A stretch of DNA of 64,000 nucleotides from Kryptolebias marmoratus (GCF_001649575.2 NC_051441.1:15351136-15415135); one strand, 5' to 3'; shown: positions 21,501 through 36,500, counted from the first letter of the stretch. Numbers and translations are program-made. Notes: generated by a model from the sequence alone, not told the origin.

Positions 21501-24500
21501 TGAGTGGTGAGACACCTTGGCAGTGTGTGCTCAGGTTGACTGACTCTGGTGTGTTGTGTTAAAGTCCAGGGTTTGTTTGTTTTGTTGGAACAACACACTT
21601 CCTTTTTTTTACCGTTTGGTACCAGCTGTGGCGTCTGTCACAGAGGTGGTCTGTCTACAGGAAGCTTACTTTGATGTCTGTGTGTGTATGTGTGTGTGTG
21701 TGTGTACAATCAGTCTGACACATTAAAGACAGACTGAGTTGATCTTTTACCACACGTCAGAGTTCCAACAAAAAAAAAAAAATTGACACTCCATTTCCCC
21801 CCCCCCCCTTTGTTGCTTTAAATGATTTTCCAGCTGTTAGCTGTTGCCTGACATGGGCAGGAGTAAAACCTGTGAACTGTTATTCTTTTTTAACAAGGCC
21901 TCTAGAGCGTTGCAATAAAACAGTGCTGCTTACTATTAAAAAAAAAAAAAACAACTTTCTCCTAATTTTATTAAGGGAGTCGTCCCTTTTAGACGCCTTG
22001 GTGACCACGCAGTCTGCTGTATAACCAGACCGAGCTTTTAAATAAAACTGGGTGCTAGAATATTTGTAGTTTTTTGTTGTTGCCATCTGTTAAATCTTTC
22101 CCCCCCATTTGTTTCGCTCACGCTTCTTCTCTGCCCTGTTTTTCCTCACAGACTGTGGGCCACGGGTTCCCCCATCAGCCCAGCGCTCTGGCCTTTGACC
22201 CCAAGCTGCAGCTGATGGCCATCGGCACGAAGTCGGGAGCCATTAAAATGTATCCTTTAGTCACAGGTGAGCCGCTGTGTTGAACAGGATCATCTCTGAA
22301 ACCATCAAAACCATAGAAAGTGTTTTTTTTTCTTTTGCTGTCAGTTTGCATCCTTCTTGTTGCTTCTCTGTTATTATAAAGCTAAGGAACCACTCTCTCC
22401 TTTTAAACGTAACCGAGCTAAGTTCTGTGTTAGCCAGCAACACTGCTAACCTCTCTGGGTCTGACGGCGTTTCGTTGTTTTTTTCTTTTTTTGTTTTTTT
22501 TTTCCGAGCGATGAGGAAATGCCGAGCAGTTGGGACTGCAGAGGAGCTGTTTATATAACATGGGTCCGGTGGGGCTCGGAGCTGCTCTGTGTGGGATCTC
22601 TGTGGGAAGTTGTGCTGTCTGCATCACAAGAGGTCACATTTTTTTCTTTACCCAGTTACTCGCTAAACTGAATAAACGGATGAATAGATTTACAGTATTT
22701 AGGTTCTTTCACATGTTCAAAAAACCCCAAAACAACTACAGTCACTTATACCAAAGAAGACCAGACACAGTATATGACATCAGTGGTTTTAAAGCCGTAA
22801 AATTAGACACATATTAATCAAACACTAATAACCCTCTTAAATCTATGAAGTTCTCCTAAATAAATAAAATTAACAAAAGTAGGAAGGCTATTCACAACAT
22901 GAGAAATTACTTCCATTATATTAAAGTAAACATTTGTTAAATTTAAAAGATTATAACAAGCCCTATATGTGATTTCTAATAGCTGTTTGTTTTATATGCT
23001 TTCCTTTAACTTTAATAGTATTACAACTATGTCTTTGATCAAGCGTAGTGCTATTACTGAGACTGTCCTTTGAAGGTTTTATCAGCTCAGCCTTTCAGTG
23101 TAAAAGTGTGGAAGAAATGCTAAAATCTGGAGAAACCTTTCCATTCCTACTTGTCACACTGAAATGGAAAGAAAGCTTAAATTAAACACTGTTGGGGAAT
23201 GATTGTTTTCCCCTTTTTTGGATGCTCAAAATCCCATAAAAGCGTTTCTTTTTATGAATCTAGAAAGAATCTGACCTCTGACCCTGGCGCAGGCAGCGCA
23301 GGAGTGTCTGAGTAACTTGGGATAAGCTGATGTGGAGCAGTTGTGGGAATAAGTGTTGGTTTGGTTTGTCAGATGCACGGCAGCAAAACTATAATTTGGC
23401 TCGGGGTTTTCAGCCGTGTCAGACGCTCCGCCAACTTGGAGGCTCCTGACAACGTGACTCGTCCTCGTCCGTCCTCTCTCAGGCAGCCGGCTCTGTCATG
23501 CCTTCAGAGCGAGGAGAAAGGCTCTGCTGTGTTTTATTTTTTGTTTACCGCTCAGACAGCTGAGCTTCTGCTCGGAGCACGATCGTCCCTACCAAAATAA
23601 AAGCCCCTGGCATTTCGAGTTACAAGTCTGGCACAGTTGTCTTAACATGTTTCTTCTATATCCGGCATGTTTTCCTCTGTGTGACCTGCTGTGGAGGGAG
23701 GGGGAAGTGATTCATCACAACAAACATGCCGGTGTCCAGATCCAAAACTGTATTCGTAGCAGCTGTGTGCGATTATGTAGTCCGAACGCATTTATGTGCG
23801 CGCGAGGAAGGAGGCCTGTGTTACGTGCAGATGGATCAGGCGAGAGAATCGACTCTTTTAGATGCTGCTTTAAGAGAGCAGAGAGGGAGAGAGAGACAGG
23901 GAGGCTGGTGGTACCAGGCACTCACCCCGGAGAGAGAGAGAGATGGAGATAAACAGAGGCAGTAAAAACAGGGGAGTATGAAAGAACGCCACCACGCATC
24001 TACTCTGACTTTACAACTGTTCTATATCATAAAACTAACTTCGCATAACTTGTAAAACAAAGATATAATCCGAGAAAGTACCTAAAAAGTTTTTAGGTAG
24101 GCATTCAGTAGCTATAAAACAGCTACTGTAGTAAGGATGGGGAACATCTTTATACCCATCACTGGCATATTATTGAACTCGCTGTATGCTGTGCAAATGT
24201 TCAAATGTTCTAGGTTTTTTTTTTTTTTTTAAAAAGCAGGAAGACTGACAAAATAAGCAACACAACAAGTTAACTCGGTCATAATCTAGGGTGAACTTAA
24301 GGACGTTGTGCAAAGTTGAACAGCCTATTTTTGGTGGGGAAGTAAACCAATCATGCAGAATCAGTGGGTTATATTTCTATAGGCTATAAAAAGCCTCTGA
24401 CATTTTGCAAGTTCATAAGTGTACACGCTAACGCATAGAAGGTAAAAGCTGGAAATCACTGCAAACCTCCCTGATGTAAACATAAATCGGCTTTAGAGAC

Positions 24501-27500
24501 ACGATGCAATAAATAAAGTTTGATATTTAGTGATGCTTTCATTAAAAGTGTGTATTGTGGTGTGTTAGAACAAAGTGAGCAGGTTCTATCTGCACACAGC
24601 AGAGTTTCCTCTCCACACGCTGCAGCGCTGCGTTTTTACAATAGTCCAGACCGTATAAATCAAACTGACCATAAAGCCGGCTTTTTGCCTCTTTTATGGT
24701 CACCATATTTTCTCCGACGTGCCTGCAAGGGCGGCGGGACATCGAGCAGGACTCGGTTGGTTTCTGTTAGCTGTCACTAAATCCTACGCACTGTGTCTTT
24801 AAGTTGCCAAGCGCTTGTTGTGCTCGCTGTAATTAACCCCGTGGAGCTGTTGTCTGAGATGGTAATGTCTGGTTGCAAAGCATACCGTCCTGCTGAAAGC
24901 TGTAATTTATAGACGCTGCGCAGGTGAATGGAGAACTGGGAGTGCGGTGACATTAGCGTGACTCGACGTGTGGAGCTTCCATACACAAACACTGTCATTG
25001 GATGTGCATCTACTGCTGCTGATCAATCAGTCGAGCACCTTATTGGTTCTCAAACTCGTGGCTCAGGACTTGATAGTAGATATCAAATTAAAAAAAAAAG
25101 AAAAAGGTTATTCATGAAGAATAAAATGTGCTTTTGATTGTCAAAATATGGAATTTTGACCTTTTTGAACCTTTAAATATTGACGTAATACTTTTGTTTT
25201 TATTTTTTATATCAAATTTAAAAAAAAAAGATGAGACAGAAAAATTTTTATGCTCAATGTAAACATCTGAGTGAACCCGCTGCTGTTACACTTCTGAATC
25301 GACGCAGAAAGTAGTCACAGGACTGAGTTGGCAAGTAGGGTGGAAGTTGGAACAATGCTGCTGTCTGTCACCGGCTCTGTGACGTCTGCTTCTTTTGTTG
25401 AAGCACACGCGATTGTGGAAGATGGCCAGCTTCATCGGTACGTTTCTGAACGACCAGAGGCGGTTTGAAGCTCGTCTTTGCCGAGCCGTGTTGTGAAAAG
25501 GCTTACTGACTCGTTTTATCTGAGGCAAACCTGCTGGAGCAGCGCACACCAGCAGCCTTCGGAGCCAGTGGTGTGATCCAGCTCTCTTCACCGGTGTCTG
25601 AGCCGTGTGTGGAGTCAAGCTGTTGAACTGGAAAGCTACAAAGAGGAGTGGCAAATCATTTTGAACTTCTGTTTTCTGTCCTGGGATGCTTTGTTCCTAT
25701 CGTCTTGTTTTCTGCTTTATCTCCTCATTCGCTCATTCCTTTTCTCCTCGTCTCCCTCTCAGTGTTTATAAAGTCAGAGTCATATTACGCCCTGGGAGTC
25801 TTTGCTTTAACCTCAAACTGGGCTCAACAGATGGAGGGAGACATTGTTCTTTTTTCTTCTTTTCCCCCCTTTTGTTGACGTGTGTGTATGTTGAAGGGGA
25901 TCATGTGTGGAGGTGGAGGGGGGGTCTTCAGCAGTCTGTCTTCTGTCCTGGAATGCATGTTGCGCTGCCCTGGGTTAACCTCCCTCTGTGTGTGTGTGTG
26001 GATTGGGTGAGTACGAGCTTTGTTGCGGAGTCTAGTCTTAATAAAGGGGGCTTTTTAAATGGTTTCCAAGACGACCAGTCCAGTTGCCTAGGATGAGAAG
26101 TGCTTGCAGCCCGGAAGATTTCTAAACTCGGCGACTCAGCACATCGGATACCAGAGGTTTTTGTCTCAAATATATCAATTTTTAAGATGAAAACAACTTT
26201 ATTTAAAGGTAAAATGCTTTACTGTCCTGCTTCTGTTTTTAAAGTGCAGAGGTTTTTTTTTTTCTCCGAATCACACTGAAACTCACTGACCGTTAAGCGT
26301 CAGTATCAGATGTTTTGTTTTACACACACGAGCAGCAGAGGTTTCGTGTGTGAGTGTGTTTTAGGATGCGCTCCAGACAGCCCTCCGATAGTCTGCCGGT
26401 CATCCTGTTTTTAGATCTTTAATCATATTTCATCACCTCGTTTTCTTTTTTTTTTTTCTGTGCCTTTTAGTCATGCGCTTTGTCAATGTCACGCCGCTGG
26501 CCAGTGATGCATGGAAAGAAATGAAATTCTTCGTTTCCATTTCCTTAGTCGTCGTCCCCCCCCAAACACACACACACACACACACACATCTCGCAATAAC
26601 CCAGGTTCAGCTGTTTCAGCCCAATTTAGGTGACTCACCTATTTTATATACTGTACATCCTCCAAATTCAACAAACAGTTGAACTTCGTGGTGAGAACTG
26701 TTAATTCCTTCTGTTTTAGTTGGTGCCTTGCCATTGGCTCTGAGCAAATTCAAGTTTATGGGTCTTAAACAAATCAAATTAGGATCTATGACACAAATTA
26801 AAAAGTGTGCCCAGTTAGTTCACTGCAGGTTAAAGGGGTAGAAGGTTAGATTTGGTGACATCCAGTGGAAAAGTTGCATATTAGTAGCATCATACCTTTT
26901 CAACTCACTTCTTCCTCGTGTCATGAGATTTAAAGGTACCACAAGCAACATTTCTCATTTTTGCATATTGCTAATCAGAATAAAATGTATCTGTAAATAT
27001 TTTAAAACATTTCTTCCAAAGAAATGTTGAAGTATTAGGAAACCTGGATGTTTAGAGGTAAAATAAACATACAAGTCAGCGTTTGAATTGTATAAAAATA
27101 AATTTTTTGAAAGGAAACTACAGTGCAACGATGATGTTGTATAGCAAAGATGTTTTTAGTTCAGAAGTTGGCACGGGCATCGGTTATCTCTAGTTTTGTC
27201 TGATGTGTTTTATAAACTAAATTAAGTGCACTTTAAAAATTTTCAAACCTGAATAATCAAATATCATTATGAAGTTGACTTCAGTATCTCTGAAACAACA
27301 AGCTGTTCTACACATTAGACTAATGTCAGAATGTGTTTGGTTTTGTTTCATACGGCCATCTTTCAGTCTCCTATTATCATTGTCTCCCCTCCTCTAAAGC
27401 TACATAAGTTGTCATAAATAGTATTTTTCTTTTACTCTGCCCATTGTTTGGACCTTTTGCTGTGTTTTATCTCACTCTTCTATCAGGCCATGTTGTAGCT

Positions 27501-30500
27501 TTTTTCTTGATTTTTTTTTTTTTTTTTCTTTATAACACGTCTGAATTTGAATCACCCCTTTCCATTAGAGTTTTCTATTTCAATGTCATTTCTCTTCTTG
27601 TGCTCTTATTCTTTGTATTTGGTCCTCGTCATAACAGCCCACTCCTCCTCGCAGATAATCTGCCATACAACCAGTTAGAGGCGGCCTGCTTTTCGGTACG
27701 AAGGATGCGTGGTCTCACCAAGTTGGAGCCAGTGGGCGGGCTGTTGAATGGGAGAGTTGGGGCATGAAAACCCAAACATTTATCTAAACTGACAAATCAA
27801 AGTTGTCTTGCCGATGGGCTTGAAAGCAGAGATATGTGACTGACCTGAAGTAAGACAGTAGCCCATTTCACACTACAGTTCTGCAATATGGCTGCAAAGA
27901 AGGTTCCTTCTTCTAAGTTGTTCTTGGTTGATCTCAGACAAACCAATCAAGCCGACCAGATCCAGCAGTAATATATTCTTTGTTTTTGTTAACGCCTCGC
28001 AATATTGTGGAATCAATAGGTGTGACGTACAACTCAACAGCGTTTATGTGCAGTCTTAAAAACATGTGTCCAGCATTTTTCTCTCACCATTGATTTCTAA
28101 ACAATAACAGCAGATCTTTGTGCCGGTGGGAATGCTGAGTCAGGAATGGTGGGAATGCTGACTCGGCTTTCACACGGTTGCTTCCATACGTTTATTTGGA
28201 CTGTAACTACTTCAGCATACCTTCAGTGGTTTTACCCATTCATATAGCAAAGGATTCAGCATGTTCATATAGCTAAACCTTTTATACCTTTTTGAATTAT
28301 TCACCTACTTATTTACATTTTTCCCCTCATTGAAATGAATGACGAGCTCCTCAAACCCCTGAAAAACCTACGGTTTTAGTTGCTAGTTTTAGCTTTTGTT
28401 CTAACTACCAGCTCGGTTTCAGCTTCAACACATTTCAGCAAAGTCAGTCAGCGCTCAGCATTCACACTGCAGTTTTGAAGAAATTGCAACTTCTCTAGTG
28501 CTAAATGGTTCTCTCGCTGAGTGCCGATGCTTTTTAAACCTTTCAGCCACCTGGTCACACCATACTCCATCTGAATGGCAGCAAAAACAAGGATGGGCTT
28601 TCAGAGCAGTGGCCTACATCCCTGTAGCACGATGCAGGTTTTTCTCTTGCCTTCATGGATCGTTTTGACTCAGTTTGCAGCTCAGAGGTGGATAAGCGGT
28701 GCTTCAGCTCCCCCATTCTGCCTCAATCGTTTCACAAGGTGTGTGAAAGGAGCTAATAAAAATAAATTCAAAGGTTTGCTTGTAAAGTATTGTATAAATC
28801 TAAATTTTCATTTAATTACTCCTAAGCCGATTAAATGTCTCCACAAAGCTCCGGTCATGTTTTTTACGTCCTTATACATATGCTTCCTCTTTCATTTTGG
28901 TGAAAAAGAAAGACGAGTCTAAAGGGAAGAGGTGGAGGGACACTCGGTGGTGGAAGAGGGGAGCAAATACGGCGCAAATGAGGCAAACTAGTTTCTCTAG
29001 TGGGCGGGTGGGGTCGTTTGGCTTGTCTTGTTTGCTTTTTATCGAACACTTAAGAGTTTGACATTGCTTTTCCGCAGCTTTGTTTATAGCAACAAATGGA
29101 CAATAAGTTTGGGGGTTTAGGGTCGTGGATAAATGTGTTTAAGACTCTTGGATCAAATCAGTTCAACAAAAGTTTTGACAAATTTTGTATAGTTATACTT
29201 TTGATCTTTTCTCGAGCCTTTTATTGTGTGTGGTCAACTTTTACATTAATTCTTGAGTTTAGTGGTTTGTCCTTTCTGTTCATCCTTGGGGTGTGTGTGT
29301 TAGAGGGTGTGTTGGCTGTGTGTCCAAATGGAGGACAATGCCTTCTGTTTGTCTGTTTTCAGACCGTGAAATCGCTTTATCCTTGTTAAGGCTCTTTTTC
29401 TTGCATCACTGGACAATTGCACTTGTGCGTGTGTGTGTGTGTTGTATATCATGACAGTCACTTGTAGAGACAAAGTTACTGTCCCTTCGCAACAAAATGA
29501 TCTGTTTTTAGGGGTAAGACTTGAATCAGGTTGTGGTTGGGGTTAAGCGTTCTGCTGTGATTGTTGAGTTGAGGTTCACTTGGATCCTGTTGGTCGGTTT
29601 CCTCACAGGAACACAAACCATTGGTGTGTCCGAAAATTGTGTGTTTTATGTTCCTGTTTGAGCTCTCTATGTAGTCAACATACAAATTAATTTTGATAAA
29701 TCTCTTTACAACCTGTTGAACGGCAGACTCATTTATGTAACCGTGCTGAATTTTGTTCTTAGATAATTTTATGATTAAAATGCTTATATAAAACTTCACA
29801 CAGAGCTCATTGGTTTTATGGGTGTTAGTGAAATTTCTTTGGAGTGTCTCAACATTTTAATTACAGTTCATTGCCCAATACTTAAACTGATATGCCCATC
29901 AGCCTCCGCTACGTGTTGTTTCATTATAATTAAAAAGATATTAACACACTAAATAAAGATGGTGGCATGGTTGAAGCATTTAGAGTCTAAAACAAATGTG
30001 GTTGCTACAAGCAATTCGCTCTCTGGTGGTCGAGCATGAAAACTGTTGCATAGAACTGGTGAGTACACGTAATTTGTCTGGGCTGACGGTTTTTAAAGAA
30101 TGTGTGAAATGCGTCTCAGCTGATCCACAAGCAGTACTCCGTTATACGCCGTTGTTGCTGTCGATGTACTCGCTCATGTGCGGTTTCACTCCGACACCGG
30201 GTGTGAAACTTCCACTCTGAGGCCTGGATCCAAAAAGTACTGATGTTGGCCGAATCGCAACAAAAATCTTACGGTTTCACTCGAAAGCGACGTTGTGTAA
30301 ACGGGGCCAAAGTGTAATGGTAAGGCCAAAAACGTCAGGAGGGGAAAAGCGTGAAATGAGATTCAACCTCGTTATTTGACTTCTAACTGCTGACCAATGA
30401 GCAGACTCCACGAGGGGGAGGGAGTTTGGTTTCCACTTACTCAAACTTCTAACGAAATGCTGGAACAAGAAGAACCTAATCTTAGCTTTTCTTTGTGAAG

Positions 30501-33500
30501 GGATGACAACATCATTGTTGGGAATCCCTCTTCCATCTGTCCTCTGACACACACACACGCACACACAGACCAGGAAGTCTTTCATGTATAGTGTATGTGT
30601 GTCTCAGCTCGGTGAATCACGCCGTCCCCATTTTAGGGTTTTCTCATTGGCACTTTTTAAATCATCTCATTATCTTTCCCACCATCTCCCTGACTGTCAG
30701 ACCTTTTTATTTGGAATGACAGAGTTTTTAAACTGGAGATGCTAGCAGCTCGGTTCTTGTCAGAGGTACCACAGACCAGTTAAGAGTCAAGGCTGTGACG
30801 TTGTCCTAAATACTCATTAGTGGTATTTCTCTCCTCCGTGCACTGACAACTTTTTTTTTAGGCAGCCTAAATGTGTTTTTATTTGGAGGGGGCTGAAGTA
30901 TAGATTTGTAATAAATGGATCATTAGAGAGAGATGCTCACAAACCACAGCAGCCCATCGTTTTTCTGCTCTGCTGATCTTTATAATGCAACTCAGATTTT
31001 ATCCACTTTCCTGACATGTGTATACATTTTAAAAGTCTTTGACTGTCATCAGTTTGCTGCAGAGGTTTCTATATTTAGCTCATGAACAAATATAGATAAG
31101 ACAAAGTATTAATTAAAGAGCCTTTCCTGGAAATTAAATGTAGTTTTTACTGCATCTGCTTGTTTTTAGATGCAACATTTTACCCCAACTTGTAGAAATC
31201 GCTTTTTTACGGCTGTAGAATCCCGTTTATTCCATCAGAGTTTGCTTCATTTAATTTGTCACGTTGTTTCAGTGTTTTTGGCGCTTTAACTGCAGTGCCA
31301 GTTCATGACCTGTGAACGAATGTGCCTCCCACCTCCTCGACTTCCAGCTGTCCGAGGCATGTGTTGTTGTAGTGAATTAAAAGCGCTGGGCCAGGAAGTG
31401 ACAACAGTCAGGAATGCTAGTATAACACTTGGCTCGGCCTCCCCCCCGGTCGGAGAGATTTATCCTGGGAGGAGAAAAGGTTGCAGGCCTTCCAACCTCC
31501 TCACAATCACTGTGGAGATGAGATGGAAACTTGAGGGTCACCAAGAAAAAAGTTTTGGAGTTGGGGAAAGAAGCTGCTTGAGGTTTGTTGATCACCACTC
31601 GAACAGGGGGAAAGGAAGGGTTAAAATTCTTGGGAATAAAGCCCCGCGGTTTATGGGTAACGCATAATGAAGGGAAGAAGTGGAAAATGGAGGTGAAACT
31701 GGGATCTGCTTTAAAACGTAGTGAAGTAAAAACATCACTATTTAGGAGGGGGATTATATATTCTAATTATATAATTGTATGTATCTTTTTTCTTAGATAC
31801 AGTAAAATGCCTAAAAGCTGTAAAAGTCTGCATAAAATCAGCTCTAAGACGAATGCAAGAAATATTCCGATTTTTATTTTAGTCTTCCACAATTTAATCC
31901 ACATTCCTACAGCCTTATGTAAGCTGTGTGTTCAAGTGTGCAGCCACTGCTCACACACACACGTGTGTCTTTAAGTGCTTTTGACGGGGGTGTGTTAGTT
32001 CGCAAAGTTGCTCAGTTTAGCCCAGTTGTGTACATGTCGTCACAGTTCTTGATGATAGTCTTTTATTTTGTCAACTCGGCTTCATTTACCGGGTTAACAA
32101 AAGGAGAGCTGTGAAGACTGGGGTTAATTACACACTCTCACACACAAACTGGTGGTTTAAAGCATCTGCGTCATCTGATGTTGGTAATTGCTCCGAGCTC
32201 TCCCATTTTTACACATAAACCGTATGTTTGTTTTTGGTTAGCTGGCTTAAAGTTATAACACAAGCTGCTTTTTCTCTTTTATTTAGGTTCTTCTTTGAAG
32301 GGAAACACCCGGCATGTTTTCAGATATACCATTTAGACGTTAGCCTATGTGTTTTTGTTATATGTAGGATGTAGTTTGGCTCATGCCTTCATGTAATCCT
32401 AGACTCACTCCATGTTGAGATCAGGGCTCTGTGTTTTTAATGACATTGGCTGGGTGTTTGTGGTCCTTGTCCTTTTCCAAAAAAATGAACTGAGGCCCAT
32501 CAGACGACTCTCTTGAGGTATTGCATGATGGATAAATATCTGATTGTATTTCTCAGCAATGAGGACACAGTTATGCTGCCAATATAGTACCGCCCTTCAG
32601 CTATTTAGCGAACAAACTACTTTCTGCTACAACCCTGTATTTCAGATTTGATCTTATTAGTCCAAAACACCCACAGACACTTTTCTGCCCCGTCGTTCTT
32701 ATGTTTTATGTGAGTATTTGAGTGATTTGCCCTAGTTTCCATGCCAGAGGTTTGTTGTATTTTTCAGCTGCGATCCTTTCATGAAGACCAGTTCTGGCCA
32801 GACATCTCCAGACAGGAAATAGGTGTACCTGCGTCCCACAGGTTTTTTTGCCAGTTCTGAGCTGATAACACTGCTAGACATATTCTGATTTTTGCAGTGG
32901 GAGTCAGCATGGTGTCGGTCTTTCATCTTTGCTTCCACTGTTTCTGTTTTGTGCTTTTTTTTTTTTTTTTTTTTTAAAGAACTGGAAAAGCACATTTTGA
33001 CACTTGAGTCTACTTTAAATCTTTGCCTGAAGAGACCTTTCTGACGCAACAGAACTACTACTACCATCAGCCACATCACAATGTTTGTTATTTCACATAA
33101 AATAGTCTTTCAGAACCTCACTTTGGCAGCAGAGTTTGTGTTTAAGCTGTTTCTGTTCCAGTCGACGCTTCAACCTGACAGCTGACAGTGATGCTCATTA
33201 GCACCTGTTTTCTATAACTGGTTAATAACACACCTGACTATCTTCCTACAAAATCCCCGACTGGGCTGATTGAAGCTGTTTTGAAGTCAGTGATATGATA
33301 CAGAGGTTTCTTTATTGATCATTAAAGAACAGAGTTGAAACTGTCTGCTTGTATTACTTTTAAAGCTGTGCTCTGGTTTCTTTCAAGTGAGGTTGTGCAA
33401 CTAACTACCTGACTTGTAGTGAACAGCGATCAGCACCGTCTTATTTTGGTGCAACGTCCTATTTCCAGTAATTCTACAAATACACAAATGTTTGCCAAGT

Positions 33501-36500
33501 TTGGGATTTTCTTGACCGAGTCCTTTCAGCTATGGAGCGCCTGGTGTGGAGTTCACAGGAATACACGGAGACGCCACAGCTGTCACACAGATCCACTTCC
33601 TGCCTGGTCAGGTGAGTCTAGTTCTGACTTGAAAGTAAAAATAATGGGGGGGGAAAAAAGAGAGAAACTGACACTTCCTGATTGTTAAAAAATGTGCTTG
33701 CAGGGTCGTCTTCTGTCTCTGCTGGATGACAACACCATTCATTTGTGGGAGCTGGTAGCTGGACCCTCAAGAGAGGTGGGAGGGGCTAAAAAAGAGGGTG
33801 TGGTCACTCTTAAACATGTGGACAGCTACAGCCTCCCTGGAAGACCTGGGATTGAGAGCTGCAGGTACCTGTCTTGGTTTATTTTATCGTAAAATTTAAG
33901 AAATTGTTCAGTTCTTTAAGTCCTCTCTTCTTCACTTCTTTGCTCTCATTGGTCGGTTTATAAATGTGACAGTTTATAGACCTTAAAGCACCTATGCTGA
34001 GACCAGATCTGTTGTTCTTTTTCCCCCCATACTTTATAATTGAATCATTTATTTATTTTTATCCTAGTGCTACGCGGGTGACCGTCCTCCTCCTGCTAAA
34101 GTCATGCGACCTGCTGTGCATTGGAACAGAAGGAGGAGGCGTTTACTTCCTGGAATTGCCCCGCCTCTCTCTAAAGGAGAACCAGACGCTGCTCCAGGAG
34201 CCAATCACACAGAGGTGACACAATACCGTAAATTACAAAAAAGGATTAATGTATAAATTTAAACAGTCTATGGAAAAGCATCAGAAGAAAACATCAACTA
34301 ATGGCGGCACATTGTGGGAGATGATGCAGGTTTTTCAGAGTGTGAATGAGATGAAGACAATCATGTCCTTAGATAAACTGTGGCTGTATGAACTGAAAGG
34401 AAAAAAAAAAAAAACAGTTCTGGTTTGTTGTTACCAGCAGAGGCTTTTCAAAAAGTGACAACAAAAAGTATTGACTATCATTTTTTTTTCTTTTCTGCTT
34501 GCGACTCAGTCGGTAAACAAAATTATTTTAAAAATCATTACAGTAAAATATAAAGTTGGCCCAGTGTTCCAGCTCCTTTAAGGGTCTGCCGGTGTCTTCA
34601 TGAGCCCGCTCACATATATTTATTTATTTTTAAACACATTTTTGTGCCAGAGCTTCTGGTGGAGAAACTCCCTGAGACATAACTAATGCAGATTATTTAA
34701 AAACAACTAAACTCTGCCCAGTTAACCAGCCGATCAGTCCGTCTATGCTGCTTGTATTCTTTCACTAGTCTGGGTGTTGAATTTACATGGATAAATTAAG
34801 TGTTCGATTACCTGGTAACAGCCTTTCACAGGTGATCAATGAGCTCCCACACAGTCCATATGAAGAAAATTAGCTCAATGATCGTGTAGTGTGTTGATAG
34901 CTCGGTAGTGAAGCAGAATAAAACAGTTTCAGGACAGACATAAATTGCAAGCACAAACGCTAGAACTTGTCATGAAGATGTACACTTTTTTTTTTTATAA
35001 GCACCAGAAACTAGTCTGTTTCTCCTTTGGGCTGTAGCCATTTCTCATTAAGCAGACTTTCTCTGGAAAGTGAACAGAACCGAGGCTTAATGAAGGCCCT
35101 GATAAGGCGTGTGTGCGAGGGAGGGGAGGTTTCAGACAGTGAAGCTTTGTACCAGCTGCCAAAACTCTGCGTTCCGGTTCGGGAAGTGCTTCAGCTGAAT
35201 ATCCAACGTGCAGAGGATCAAAACTGCGTACACACACACACAGACACACAGACACCGACACACACACCCATGGCCCATCACCAGGACTCTACAACAGGAT
35301 GCTGGATTCCCTAAAAATACTCAGGAACAGACAGGCGGAGACAATGGGCTGCTTTGTTAGGAATGCTTCTGCCTCTTTGCTTCCGGAGAGGATCTTCCTC
35401 GGTGAACTCCACCGCAGTCGGACGTTTTGTTGGTTTGGTGCGTGACGATGCTAAAGAGTCTGCAGTGGTTTGCTCTCCCCGTCCACCTCCTCCCCCTCTG
35501 TCGTTTTCGATGCTCACTCTTCTATCTTTTCCCTTGGCTGAGGGAATCCTCTGACATCTCCAGGGTGTGTCCTGTCCTGCATTCCTCTGCTGCCTCAGAA
35601 GAATGTTTAGTCCACAAACTGCAGAGATTTGGCTCCAGTGTAGTGTCGACTTGCTATTCTTGGAAAAAGCAGTTTGTCTTATCTCTTATGGATGGTTTGG
35701 GCTCTGTGTCGATAACTTTGAGTACGGTAACTTCTCTTTTGGAGTTTTTCTTCAAGGTGGTGCAAGAACATGAAGCTCCCCTGTTCAGTCTTTATGTTCA
35801 GGGATTAACTTCTAAAGATTTCTGTCACATCTTAAACCAAGATTAGGAACTTTACTTTAATTTATTGATCATCATCCATCTGCAAAAGTAAAAGTTCATT
35901 TTTCAAATTTGACTTTTAAAGGATGAGGGTGGCACGGTGGGGCAGTGGTTAGAGCTGTCGCCTCACAGCAAGAAAGTTTCAGGATCGCTTCCTGGACTGG
36001 GGCCTTTCTGGGAGTTTACACGTTCACCCTGTCCTGAAACCTCACATGGGTTTCCTCCCACAGACCAATAAACATGCATGTTAGGTTAACTGGTAACTCA
36101 AAATTGTCCCCAGGTGTGAGAGTGAACGGTTGTTTGTCTCGTTTGTCTCTATGTGTCTCTGTGATGGACTAGAGACCTGTCCAGCACTGCGATAGCTGGA
36201 GATAGACACCAGCTCCCCGAGACCCAGAAAGGAGAAGTGGGTCGAGAAAATGGATGAATGGACTTGTAAAGGGTTCTGAGGTTTTTATCAGCAGCTTTCC
36301 AGCCCCCCCCCCCATCATTAAAATGATATTTTGAGTTTTTTCTTAAAATATATATTTTTTTATTTTGTAGTTGGACACTAGAAATGTTTTCAGCATTTTG
36401 TTGTACGAATATTTTCTTTATGGGAAAAGATAAAGTTGTGTTTGTTTGTTTCATTTATTCATTCCAGGCTGCCTGATGACTACAGATGTGGGAAATCGTT

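Larger units (their letters stand above)
18561..22249 (+). other. llgl1: llgl1 coding exons 1-2
   Basis: Exon 1 is 18561-18641 and encodes [10 protein letters not shown] through ELFAFNK. Exon 2 is 22152-22249 ([26 protein letters not shown]) and begins the first propeller blade. Exon 2 must stop at 22249, inside an isoleucine codon, at a GTATCCTTT donor. Reading on to the later GTGAGC at 22267 would give a frame that does not match the family. Confidence 0.93.
22250..33529 (+). other. llgl1: llgl1 intron 2 (11.28 kb, U12-type signals)
   Basis: The intron opens with GTATCCTTT, matching the U12 5' splice site consensus RTATCCTTT. It ends with a TTTCTTGAC branch-site match (33508-33516, consensus TTCCTTRAY) whose branch A is 14 bases before the AG. 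It accounts for over a third of the gene and contains no exon I can support. Contents include short poly-T and CA tracts, a 21-bp perfect palindrome at 24079-24099, and a dispersed-repeat fragment near 28.36-28.52 kb. The rest is unremarkable AT-rich sequence. Confidence 0.88.

Noticed and set aside
22253..22266. Extension of llgl1 exon 2 to the GTGAGC donor at 22267
   Set aside because: It would insert YPLVTG-type residues and lose the conserved [11 protein letters not shown] continuity. The U12 border at 22249 restores it.
35932..36010. Functional tRNA gene
   Set aside because: The A- and B-box-like motifs are decayed, no cloverleaf closes, and the flanks match an interspersed teleost unit. 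It is a SINE-like head rather than a tRNA gene.
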